A DNA stretch of 43,901 nt from the NCBI RefSeq assembly GCF_017355955.1, contig NZ_JAFFID010000008.1, positions 1-43,901 of the forward strand, given 5' to 3'. Shown here piece after piece: positions 18,484-25,536 of the stretch; position 1 is the first letter of the stretch, and every line of letters begins with the position of its first letter. The DNA is from Sabulibacter ruber. Its GTDB lineage: Bacteria > Bacteroidota > Bacteroidia > Cytophagales > Hymenobacteraceae. Position numbers and translations under genes: made by a program. The notes beneath the pieces are model-generated. The model saw only the letters and a list, made by a program, of their open reading frames with translations. It ran no database searches and was not told the DNA's origin.

Positions 18484-18765
18484 GTGAATGAACATACTCC
18501 TGAATATAGGCATGTGACGGATAACATTGATCTGGTATATAAAAAGAACAGCTCTTCCCATCCCATGGTTCTGCATCCAAATCCCAGCAAAATCGCCCCC
18601 GGCCTTGGGGAGCAAAAGGATTCGCCTTTTGGTATAAACGATTTGGGACCGTTATCCGGCAATGGCAAAGTTGTGAAAGCCCGGGGAAAGCGCAAGAACG
18701 AACTGCCGGCAGGGGTATCGCCCATTGGTCTTCAGGCGCTTGCCCTTGTCCTGGCATCGGAATAA
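18484..18765 (+). CDS. Small hypothetical protein, doubtful
   Basis: A 93-codon frame starting with GTG (18484), preceded at about 5 bases by AAGGAGGAGG (18469-18478), an unusually strong Shine-Dalgarno sequence for this phylum. The product (MNEHTPEYRHVTDNIDLVYK...) is hydrophilic, without signal peptide, membrane segment or recognised domain. Frames on the opposite strand are also open in this GC-rich stretch, so coding potential is weak evidence. The ribosome-binding site is the main reason to list it. An ATG at 18488 is in another frame. Confidence 0.3.
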   Translation: MNEHTPEYRHVTDNIDLVYKKNSSSHPMVLHPNPSKIAPGLGEQKDSPFGINDLGPLSGNGKVVKARGKRKNELPAGVSPIGLQALALVLASE

Positions 18766-18851
18766 ATCGGTGGTTAGTCAGTCAAATGGGGTTTTACGAG
18801 AGTGCTTAAAGAATAATCAAATCTTAGGTATATTTTAAAGGTGTATCGGTT

Positions 18852-19697
18852 ATGCAAAGAAATAGTCAGGCTTTCGTCGATACTTTCCATGTTGCCGACA
18901 GGCAAAAGGTATTCTATAGAACTTGGAAGGCCCCCGGCAGACCCAAGGCGGTGATGGTGATAGTGCACGGGTTCAACTCCCACAGCGGGTATTACCAGTG
19001 GGCGGCGGAACGGTTAACCTCGGATGGGTTCGAGACCTATGCCCTTGACCTGCGGGGCCGGGGAAACTCTGACGGGGAACGGTTCTACATCGCCGATAAC
19101 AACGAGATTGTCTCAGACATCCACCGGTTGGTATCCATGGTAAGGGAAGCCCATCCCCACCTGCCCATTTTCCTATTTGGCCACAGCGCGGGGGGCGTGT
19201 TGTCCACCTTGTTCGTGTTGGAGCATCAGGAAAGCATCGATGGCTTTATCTGCGCGAGCTTCGCCTACCAGGTCCCGGCCCCGGATTTCGCGATTGCCGT
19301 CCTGAAGGGGTTAAGCCACATCGCCCCGCACGCCCATGTGCTTAAATTGAAGAACGAGGACTTCTCCCGTGACCAGGAAGTGGTCGCCGCTATGAACCGT
19401 GATCCCCTGATTGCCCACGAAATACAACCCACTAAGACCGTCCAGCAATTGGCCCTTGCGGATGAACGGTTAAAAAATGAGTTCCCCAACATCGGATTGC
19501 CGGTGCTCATCCTACACGGCACCATGGACAAAGTCACCAAGCCAGGCGGCAGCCAGGAATTCTATGACCGGGTGAGCTCGGCTGACAAGACCCTTAAGCT
19601 TTACGAGGGGCATTACCATGATCTGCTCAATGACTTCGGCAGGGAGGAAGTGATGGGCGATATCCTGAAATGGCTAAATGAAAGGGTGTCCTCCTGA
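18852..19697 (+). CDS. Alpha/beta hydrolase, monoacylglycerol-lipase-like
   Basis: A 281-residue cytoplasmic hydrolase of the Hydrolase_4 / monoglyceride lipase type, which hydrolyses monoacylglycerols or related lysolipid esters. The oxyanion motif HGFNSHSGYY starts at 39, followed by LDLRGRGNSDGER. The nucleophile is Ser112 in GHSAGG; the acid is Asp226 in LHGTMDKVTKPGGSQEFY; the base is His256 in YEGHYHDLLND. This set and its spacing match human and bacterial MGLs. Length is normal and there is no signal peptide. It stands alone on the plus strand; no functional link to its neighbours is evident. Confidence 0.88.
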   Translation: MQRNSQAFVDTFHVADRQKVFYRTWKAPGRPKAVMVIVHGFNSHSGYYQWAAERLTSDGFETYALDLRGRGNSDGERFYIADNNEIVSDIHRLVSMVREAHPHLPIFLFGHSAGGVLSTLFVLEHQESIDGFICASFAYQVPAPDFAIAVLKGLSHIAPHAHVLKLKNEDFSRDQEVVAAMNRDPLIAHEIQPTKTVQQLALADERLKNEFPNIGLPVLILHGTMDKVTKPGGSQEFYDRVSSADKTLKLYEGHYHDLLNDFGREEVMGDILKWLNERVSS

Positions 19698-19883
19698 ATC
19701 CTGGGCTAAAGGGGTGATTGCGGTTGCAGGGCCGTCAGGTGTCCTGGAGGGGCTGTGCCTGTAGGCGGCACACAGTTCTCCCGAAGGTCCTTAAGCTACC
19801 CTCCCCCGGCCTGTTCTGGTAAGCCCGGGACCAGCCCCGATAGCCGTGCCTGTACCTGCCAGGCAATGCCCGGCCGCTGGTTT

Positions 19884-20240
19884 TTACTCCGGATCGGCCC
19901 TGATGACGAAGGCCTTCAGCTCGGCCATCTTTCCGTCCCGGAACCGCCAGACATCGCAGTAGGAGTAATCGGCCTCCTTGCCGTCCCCGTCCCTCAGCCG
20001 GATGGTGCCGAGGGCCGTCACGAAATCTCCCCCTTCTATCAGGGTCTCCACCATAAACCTGGGTGGTTCCTGGTAAGCGGTTGCCATCCATTCCCGGACA
20101 GCCTCCTTCCCCCGCAGGGTTTTCTAGCCCACGAAGGTCCATTCCGTGTCATCGGTACAGTAAGCCAGGAAACCCTCATGGTCCCCCAAGTAGATAGCTG
20201 CGTTCGCCTTCTCCAGTATTACCTTGTTGTTCTCCATCAT
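19884..20240 (-). pseudogene. SnoaL-like (NTF2 fold) gene broken by one nonsense codon
   Basis: From the ATG at 20240 the minus strand encodes MMENNKVILEKANAAIYLGD, HEGFLAYCTDDTEWTFVG, a TAG at 20126-20124, and then in the same frame KTLRGKEAVREWMATAYQEP through VWRFRDGKMAELKAFVIRAD to a TAA at 19886-19884. Joined, it is a 118-residue SnoaL-like/NTF2-fold protein with the typical W.F.G...L.GK.A...W and YCDVWRF.DGK blocks. Only one codon separates it from an intact gene, probably a GAG or GAA changed to TAG. A shorter product could start at the internal ATG at 20087. Function of such stand-alone NTF2-like proteins is generally unknown. Confidence 0.75.
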
Positions 20241-20524
20241 CTGGACTTTTCTTGTTTCAGGTTCGAGTGCGTCTACTATTGGCAAAGGAGGTCCTGTCTA
20301 TCCGGGGCATTGCCATTGCCTTTCGGAGCACTGCTGATGCCCCTGTTCAGCCCATCTGGATAAACCGCTCCGATTCCTCTGGCAGTTGGGCTTAAAAGCG
20401 GGCCGATGGTACCGGCGATAGGTTCTGTTAACCCCATGGACTTTTTCCTCACACCCCCACTCTGCTGCCCCGGATGCTTCCCCGGCATTGCCACTCCTGG
20501 CAAAATCTTCAATAGAATGCCTGG

Positions 20525-21229
20525 CTAGGGGAAAGCAAGGAACGACACCTGCAGTTCGCCCAGCTTTTTATACCCCAAGGCATTCATGTGGATCGCGTCG
20601 CTGTAATACAGTTGCTTGTTGTAGACATTATAGCCGCCCAGGGAAAACTGATCGAGAACGGGAATCCCGTGCAGTGAGCAGATCTTCTTCTGCATCTCGA
20701 CATACCTGCCCATCCCCTGCTCGTGAAACGGATCATACCCACCCCGGCCATTGAAGGCTTTACTGGAGGTGAAGAAGTAGATGATCGCCCGGGGATTCTT
20801 CTCATAGATCCTTTTGATGCAGTAGTTGATCCCTCCTGCCTGGGTGGTCAATTTGCTCTGGTCGTAGCCATCGAACTCCGTGTAGTCGGTGTAGGACCCG
20901 ATGTCCCTATGGTTGGTGTAGTCGTTGGTGGAAGCCCAGAGGATGTAGATGTCAAACACCCCGGCTTCATCCACCTGCTTCTGAACGGATTTTCCCTGCA
21001 GGGAGGAAAAGCCTGCGCCAGGCACCCCGTAATTGGTGATTCTCATCCCCAGGGATTTTCTCCACATGCTTTTGGCGCTGTCACTTTCCGGAATCACGGA
21101 AACGGAGCCCCCGAAGACCGCCACGGATTTCCCGTAATTCAAGGATTGCGCAATAGGTAGCTTCTCACGCCTGTTTTGTGAAAGGACATTGGTTGAAACC
21201 AGAAGGAATAAAACGACCAGGTACTTCAT
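20525..21229 (-). CDS. Secreted SGNH/GDSL hydrolase
   Basis: A roughly 234-residue exported hydrolase with an SGNH fold, a superfamily of lipases and carbohydrate esterases. The start at 21229 opens a signal peptide MKYLVVLFLLVSTNVLSQ; the in-frame ATG at 21241 is an alternative, and the open frame continues to 21352 without a better start. Block I is VFGGSVS (Ser42 from this start), block II GVPGAGFSS, block III WASTNDY with the conserved Asn, block V DAIHMNALGYKKLGELQ with the Asp and His of the triad. No carbohydrate-active domain is attached. Such single-domain SGNH proteins include acetylxylan and pectin esterases, so a glycan-related role is possible but unproven. Confidence 0.82.
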   Translation of the reverse strand: MKYLVVLFLLVSTNVLSQNRREKLPIAQSLNYGKSVAVFGGSVSVIPESDSAKSMWRKSLGMRITNYGVPGAGFSSLQGKSVQKQVDEAGVFDIYILWASTNDYTNHRDIGSYTDYTEFDGYDQSKLTTQAGGINYCIKRIYEKNPRAIIYFFTSSKAFNGRGGYDPFHEQGMGRYVEMQKKICSLHGIPVLDQFSLGGYNVYNKQLYYSDAIHMNALGYKKLGELQVSFLAFP

Positions 21230-21667
21230 GCTTTCTCTCATGGTGGTAGGTGCAATGGTTTGCCTGCTCAATATTAAGCAGCCCAGCAGCTGTATCAAAT
21301 GAAATCCTTTATTTTCGAATAGGGCGGTCAGGAGACAGGAGACAAGCAGCAAACAGGGTATCTGAAGCAGGGATTATTTTTTAAGCGGAGTGCTTGTCTT
21401 CCGTGAATGTAGGTTAGTGCTGTTTATCTCGGACGTGTTTCTCACAAATGCCGTCCCTTCCATCTGTAAAGAAGCGGGCAGACTTCCCGTCCTGGCAGGT
21501 AGATAGTGAACAGGCTATCCCTGCATTGTGTTTGATTTCGATAAGCTTCTGTTTGATTCGTGGTAACCCGGCCCTGCCTTGGTACCCTACCTTTGTTCCA
21601 ACAAACAGCACCACTAATCACCTGGTGTTAAACAAGGAAACAATAAACTAAAAATCAAAAAAGAACT
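21230..21667. other. Divergent intergenic region with candidate promoter for the SnoaL gene
   Basis: Region between the SGNH hydrolase (minus) and the SnoaL-like gene (plus). It contains TACCTTTG at 21588-21595, an exact match to the Bacteroidota -7 element TAnnTTTG, 72 bases before the ATG at 21668. No TTG sits at the standard distance upstream, so only half of a promoter is seen. Short open frames here have no recognisable product. Confidence 0.35.
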
Positions 21668-22126
21668 ATGAACACGTCTGAAAACATCCAAGCGCTAGGA
21701 CAGCAAGCATTCAAAAACCACCTTAAGTATCTTTCCTCCGGCCGTATAGAGGAATGGGTGGATCTTTTTACAGAGGATGGGGTACTGGAGTTCCCGTATG
21801 CTCCCGAGGGTACAGGTTTCCCGTCGAATGTCATTGGCAAAAAGGCACTATTCGATTACATGAAAAATTTCCCGGAACACTTTAAGGTAGAATTCGAGAA
21901 CCTTCATTTTCACGCTACCGCAGAGCCTACCCTTGTGATCGCGGAGTTTACAAGCAACGGACAGGCTATCTCCACGGGCAAGCCCTACCTTCAAAAATAC
22001 ATTTCCGTGGTGACCACCACCCCAGAGGGCAAAATTGCCAGATACGTGGATTTCTGGAATCCGCTTACTGCTTTTGAAGCCCTGAATGCACCCCTTGACA
22101 AGTTTCTAACGGCGACAGCCGAATAA
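21668..22126 (+). CDS. SnoaL-like / NTF2-fold protein
   Basis: A 152-residue cytoplasmic protein with a SnoaL-like (NTF2-fold) domain. Visible hallmarks are FKNHLKYLSSGRIEEWVDLF, TEDGVLEFPYAPEG, GKKALFDYMKNFPEHF, and C-terminal QKYISVVTTTPEGKIARYVDFWNP. The family ranges from polyketide cyclases and isomerases to proteins of unknown role; no specific reaction can be assigned. It is followed by a hairpin terminator and then by an AraC regulator on the same strand, which may control it. It is not closely similar to the broken SnoaL gene at 19884-20240, so it is not a simple replacement copy. Confidence 0.85.
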   Translation: MNTSENIQALGQQAFKNHLKYLSSGRIEEWVDLFTEDGVLEFPYAPEGTGFPSNVIGKKALFDYMKNFPEHFKVEFENLHFHATAEPTLVIAEFTSNGQAISTGKPYLQKYISVVTTTPEGKIARYVDFWNPLTAFEALNAPLDKFLTATAE

Positions 22127-22135
22127 CCCTTAAGC

Positions 22136-22174
22136 AGAAGAAGCCAGCATCTGCCACCGGTGCCGGCTTCTTCT
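22136..22174 (+). terminator. Hairpin after the SnoaL-like gene
   Basis: Arms AGAAGAAGCC (22136-22145) and GGCTTCTTCT (22165-22174) pair perfectly over 10 bp, with further G-C pairing inside. It begins 10 bases after the stop codon at 22126. The stem end TTCTTCT supplies a partial T-tract. It separates the SnoaL gene from the AraC gene starting at 22221. Confidence 0.6.
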
Positions 22175-22220
22175 AATCCTACTGCCCTGTAGGAGTCGTT
22201 GCACATTTTCCTTTAACTTT

Positions 22221-23165
22221 ATGGCATCTACTTTTAACTATCTGAGGTATTACTTCAATCTCATGGTGACGAAGCTGCAAACCCTGGAGGAATTTTATGC
22301 CGAAAGATCTTTGCCGAAACCGGCTGGTTTGGATCGGGGAATAGGGCATTTGAATGTTTTCAGGATAGAGGAACAGAATGCCAGCAACTCCTTACCCGTT
22401 GCATTTAACCGGAAAGACTATTTCAAGGTATGCCTGACAAAAGGGAGAAGCAGGATCCATTACGCTGACAGAAGCTTTGAGATAAAGGAATATGCCTTGC
22501 TTTTCGCCAATCCCCTTATCCCCTATAACTGGGAACCGCTAGATCCAGAACAGAAGGGTTTCAGCTGTATTTTCTCAGAGGGGTTTTTCACTAATTACGG
22601 CAGGCTGAAGGAGTATCCGGTTTTCAAACCAGGAGGGTTCCCTGTCTATGACCTTGATTCCACCGAAGTCAGCGCCATCTCCTCCATCTTCAGGCAAATG
22701 ATTGAGGAGCTGGATTCTGATTTTGAATTCAAGGACGATGTGCTCAGGAACCTTGTCTTCCAGCTTATTCATAGCACCCTCAAAATGCGGCCGAGCGAGT
22801 CTATTATCCAGGAAAAGCAAAATGCCTCCTCCAGGATTGCGTCTCTCTTCATTGAGCTGCTGGAAAAACAATTTCCTATAGAGGAAAATGACGACCAGGT
22901 CCGGCTCCGTTCTGCTTCCGACTTTGCCGATCAGTTGGCCGTTCACGTCAATCACTTAAACAGATCGGTAAAAGAGGTAATGCAGAGAACTACCTCTGAA
23001 CTGATTATGCAGCGCCTCTTCCAGGAGGCTAAGATCTTACTGAAACATAGTGCCTGGAATATCTCTCAGATAGCCTATACCCTTGGCTTCGAGAGTCCTA
23101 CCCACTTCAATACTTTCTTCAAGAAGCACGCAAAGCTTACCCCCTCTCAGTTTAGGGGGATTTGA
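22221..23165 (+). CDS. AraC-family transcriptional regulator
   Basis: A 314-residue regulator. The N-terminal half (about 1-190) is an AraC-type sensing domain with a cupin-like pattern (DYFKVCLTKGRSRIHYADRS, YALLFANPLIPYNWEP, FSCIFSEGFF). The C-terminal part (about 215-314) is the double helix-turn-helix: SASDFADQLAVHVNHLNRSV for the first HTH and WNISQIAYTLGFESPTHFNT with FFKKHAKLTPSQFR for the second, the best conserved AraC signature. Met15 (22263) is an alternative start and gives a more typical N-terminus. The nearest likely target is the SnoaL-like gene just upstream. Nothing ties it to either PUL. Confidence 0.92.
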   Translation: MASTFNYLRYYFNLMVTKLQTLEEFYAERSLPKPAGLDRGIGHLNVFRIEEQNASNSLPVAFNRKDYFKVCLTKGRSRIHYADRSFEIKEYALLFANPLIPYNWEPLDPEQKGFSCIFSEGFFTNYGRLKEYPVFKPGGFPVYDLDSTEVSAISSIFRQMIEELDSDFEFKDDVLRNLVFQLIHSTLKMRPSESIIQEKQNASSRIASLFIELLEKQFPIEENDDQVRLRSASDFADQLAVHVNHLNRSVKEVMQRTTSELIMQRLFQEAKILLKHSAWNISQIAYTLGFESPTHFNTFFKKHAKLTPSQFRGI

Positions 23166-23440
23166 CACCTTACCCTCGGTGTCTCCACCCGGGCTCAGAG
23201 TCACTTCCAACAGGTGGGTACTCCTCTATAATGAGGTACCACCGAAAATCCAGTCTACTGTTAAGGCATACTGGTAGTCATTGATTAGATCTACCTGAGC
23301 TGATACAGGCCCGAAACGTGGGTCCATGGCCTACTGGGGGGTACCGCCTACCTTCTAGGGTGGGAAACCTGTGCCACCGGGCATTAGGTTCTTTTTCTTT
23401 CTCCAGTAAACCTCCTACAGAACCCATGCGGTGATTTACC
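23166..23440. other. Gene-free region downstream of the AraC gene
   Basis: About 275 bases without a supported gene. Overlapping the AraC stop is a short hairpin (GACACC/GGTGTC, 23164-23183) that may help terminate transcription, although it has no T-run. No other structure was recognised. Confidence 0.4.
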
Positions 23441-23653
23441 TCAATCGCCAATGCGGTTCAGGTAGTAGGTGATTATAGTAATGGCGTACTCATCCTTGCT
23501 CCCCACCAGGTTGCTGTCATCAAAGCACACAATGTACTGGTCGTCTAGAAAAGTAGACACGTTGAACCGCTCCAGCAGGTACTGCAGTTCTATCATTTCG
23601 GCTACCTTAGAGGTGAATACCTCGTCGTCATGCCTTTCCCAGATATCATCCAT
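23441..23653 (-). CDS. Small acidic hypothetical protein
   Basis: A 70-residue frame, MDDIWERHDDEVFTSKVAEM and onward, ending YLNRIGD. It is acidic, without signal peptide or membrane segment, and has an amphipathic central helix (SKVAEMIELQYLLERF). The balanced composition resembles a genuine protein more than a random frame. No domain was recognised. It may be co-directional with the small membrane protein gene at 23733. No ribosome-binding site was seen, which is common in this phylum. Confidence 0.45.
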   Translation of the reverse strand: MDDIWERHDDEVFTSKVAEMIELQYLLERFNVSTFLDDQYIVCFDDSNLVGSKDEYAITIITYYLNRIGD

Positions 23654-23732
23654 ACAAAATAAGGTAATCGATTGAAATGTAACTGCATTAACTAATGCGC
23701 TCAGGCAAACTCCTTGGTCAGGAGCACTTCTA

Positions 23733-23930
23733 TCAGGTGTCTTTTCCTTGTTCTAAAATGCATAGGACCGCAAATACCATCAAAAGAAAGGCAACCATAC
23801 AGATCATGATAAACATGCTGCCGTGATAAGGTCTCTCTGTAAGCGCCAGTAAAGCCATTGCCCCCAGCACAACCATGGTAATTAAAATAAGTAAGGCAAT
23901 CAGTACCCTCTTTTCTTTGACGGGTAGCAT
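23733..23930 (-). CDS. Small two-helix membrane protein
   Basis: A 65-residue frame with two clear hydrophobic segments: about residues 8-30 (RVLIALLILITMVVLGAMAL) and about 39-58 (MFIMICMVAFLLMVFAVLC). They are joined by a short loop TERPYHGS, and the charged tail is EQGKDT. It looks like a small inner-membrane protein with both ends on the same side; no family was recognised. Located between the acidic hypothetical gene and a long hairpin at 23985-24043. Confidence 0.45.
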   Translation of the reverse strand: MLPVKEKRVLIALLILITMVVLGAMALLALTERPYHGSMFIMICMVAFLLMVFAVLCILEQGKDT

Positions 23931-23984
23931 TCAGGTGACGTAAATGGGATGGAAAAGCAATCAGGCAGGAGCCCAACCTGATGG

Positions 23985-24043
23985 ATCCACTGTTCAGGAC
24001 TAAAAGGTGCCATGGCATACTCCTTTAGTCCTGAACAGTGGAT
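23985..24043. repeat. Long near-perfect inverted repeat
   Basis: Arms of 23 and 22 bases (23985-24007 and 24022-24043) are complementary except for one extra A, with a 14-base loop that holds the palindrome TGCCATGGCA. The core is CACTGTTCAGGACTAAA and its complement. It is about 100 bases downstream of the methyltransferase stop and upstream of the small membrane protein gene. There is no T-run on either side, so a simple intrinsic terminator is not a full explanation. A mobile palindromic element or structured RNA is possible. Confidence 0.75.
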
Positions 24044-24144
24044 GCTGGGAATGGCAGAAAGACAAACAATCCTGCTCAGCTTTTTCTTAGCGACGGAATA
24101 AATACTAAACCAAGAAACGAGCAGTGACACAAGCCATAACTTGC

Positions 24145-25098
24145 TCAAAGGACCACACCTTCGCGCACGTTCTCTACTTTGGCTCTTTCTTGCTTAAGTT
24201 CTGGGGTTGCTGCTGGTTTCTTTTTAGCTACGCACATTAGGGTAAGGGCGCTGCCTTTGGCATTAGGGTTTCTGCCGGAGAGAAGGTTCCCCAGCCGGTA
24301 CTTGAACTCGGCTTTGCCTGTCTGCCCTTTGAACACCTCTGAGCCCAGCACGTGGTTATGGGGGTAAACCTGCACGTCAAAGCCCAACGGTTTAAGAGCG
24401 TCCATGAAGAACTCCTGGGTAACGCCGTGCCCTGGTTGGTGGTGGATCTCTGAAGCCAGGGCCCAGGCCTGTTGGTCATCAGACTTATGGAAACTGTGCT
24501 TCATCATTTTGTAAATCACCAGACGGGCATTCCAGAGCAGTTTGGCCAGGCCTTTGTAATCCCAGCAACTTAACTGAGGGTCATGGTCGGTTACCAGCAA
24601 ACCGCCGGGTTTCACCAGGCGGGCGGCTTCTATTAGAATGGCTTCCATGTCCTCGCAGTGGTGGAGGGTGGCGTTCAGGGTCACCACATCGGCAAAGCCA
24701 GAGACAAAGGGCAGATCGGTGGCATCGGCCAGCACGGTAATATACCCCTGCTTTTTAGCAAACCTAAGTGAGCCTGGGGCAATGTCTACCCCAATCAGGA
24801 GAGCAGGTTCCCCGCCCAGGGTTGCAAAGATATTTCCGGGGCCACACCCTATGTCTACCACTATCTTGCCCGTCCAATCCCCGATGGCGGTCTGCCAGCG
24901 GTCCCGGAACTCTTCGCTCCGGTGACAGTAAGTCAGGTATTCCTCTGCCCACTCGGGATGTCCGAAGTAATAGGCATTGGCTAACAGCCCTTCGCTTTGA
25001 TCTTCAACAGGATACTCCAGGTAATCAACAGAGTCTTTGGGTATTCTGCCGGGTAAAAGGTAGGGAGCTATCAGCACGCTCATTTCCTGTGTTTTCAT
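24145..25098 (-). CDS. Class I SAM-dependent methyltransferase
   Basis: A 317-residue cytoplasmic methyltransferase of the Methyltransf_11 type. Motif I is IVVDIGCGPGNIF at 79-91; the acidic residue that would bind the SAM ribose is Asp105 in LIGVDIAPGS. Motif II is around ADATDLPFVSGFADVVTLNA, with LHHCEDMEAIL and the post-motif ARLVKPGGLLVTDHDP. The N-terminal 70 residues (YYFGHPEWAEEYLTYCHRSEEF) and the C-terminal 100 are not family-defining, so the methyl acceptor is unknown. The gene is monocistronic on the minus strand, with its promoter in the shared intergenic region opposite the PUL regulator. Confidence 0.88.
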   Translation of the reverse strand: MKTQEMSVLIAPYLLPGRIPKDSVDYLEYPVEDQSEGLLANAYYFGHPEWAEEYLTYCHRSEEFRDRWQTAIGDWTGKIVVDIGCGPGNIFATLGGEPALLIGVDIAPGSLRFAKKQGYITVLADATDLPFVSGFADVVTLNATLHHCEDMEAILIEAARLVKPGGLLVTDHDPQLSCWDYKGLAKLLWNARLVIYKMMKHSFHKSDDQQAWALASEIHHQPGHGVTQEFFMDALKPLGFDVQVYPHNHVLGSEVFKGQTGKAEFKYRLGNLLSGRNPNAKGSALTLMCVAKKKPAATPELKQERAKVENVREGVVL

Positions 25099-25536
25099 TT
25101 TATTACTGTTTACTTTGTTGGTGAAGAGAAAGGATAGATGAACTGATTTGAAGGGGGGAGTTGGGAAAAATCAGAGACGTGTAACCGTGGAGCTTTTGTG
25201 AAAATACAAACTATATTGTTTTAATCCAAATAAAATATAATTAAATAAAACTATTATATGACTATTCCATTCATGTACTTGCTTTGGTTAAAAACCCGAC
25301 TTTCTCATTTCTTTTAATATGTCTTGATTTATCTGGCAGAGCTTAGCTGATTTTTAATGGAAGCAGGAGGTGGTTTAAGTGAAAAATAGCGAAAACAGTA
25401 AAAAAATGACTTCTCCTGCCCCGGCACTGAATAATGTATATGTGGAAGATTTTCTGTATTTTAGGATACATCTTAGTATGCGGGGTACGCATGCGGTGCG
25501 TTTCTGATTGTCAGTTGCTTTTAACTCATTAAAAGA
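25099..25536. promoter_or_regulatory. Divergent AT-rich promoter region
   Basis: About 440 bases separate the methyltransferase (minus) from the PUL regulator (plus). The centre (about 25200-25330) is strongly AT-rich, as expected for promoters in both directions, but no exact TAnnTTTG element with a correctly spaced TTG was found. A short palindrome GCATGC lies close to 25490. No small gene is supported. Confidence 0.4.

Noticed and set aside
19735..20142. A 135-codon minus-strand frame overlapping the broken SnoaL gene
   Set aside because: Out of frame with the recognisable SnoaL-like protein; Gly/Arg-rich product typical of a shadow.
23900..24148. An 82-codon minus-strand frame running through the long hairpin
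   Set aside because: It overlaps the stop of the methyltransferase and the start of the small membrane gene, and its middle is simply the hairpin translated.
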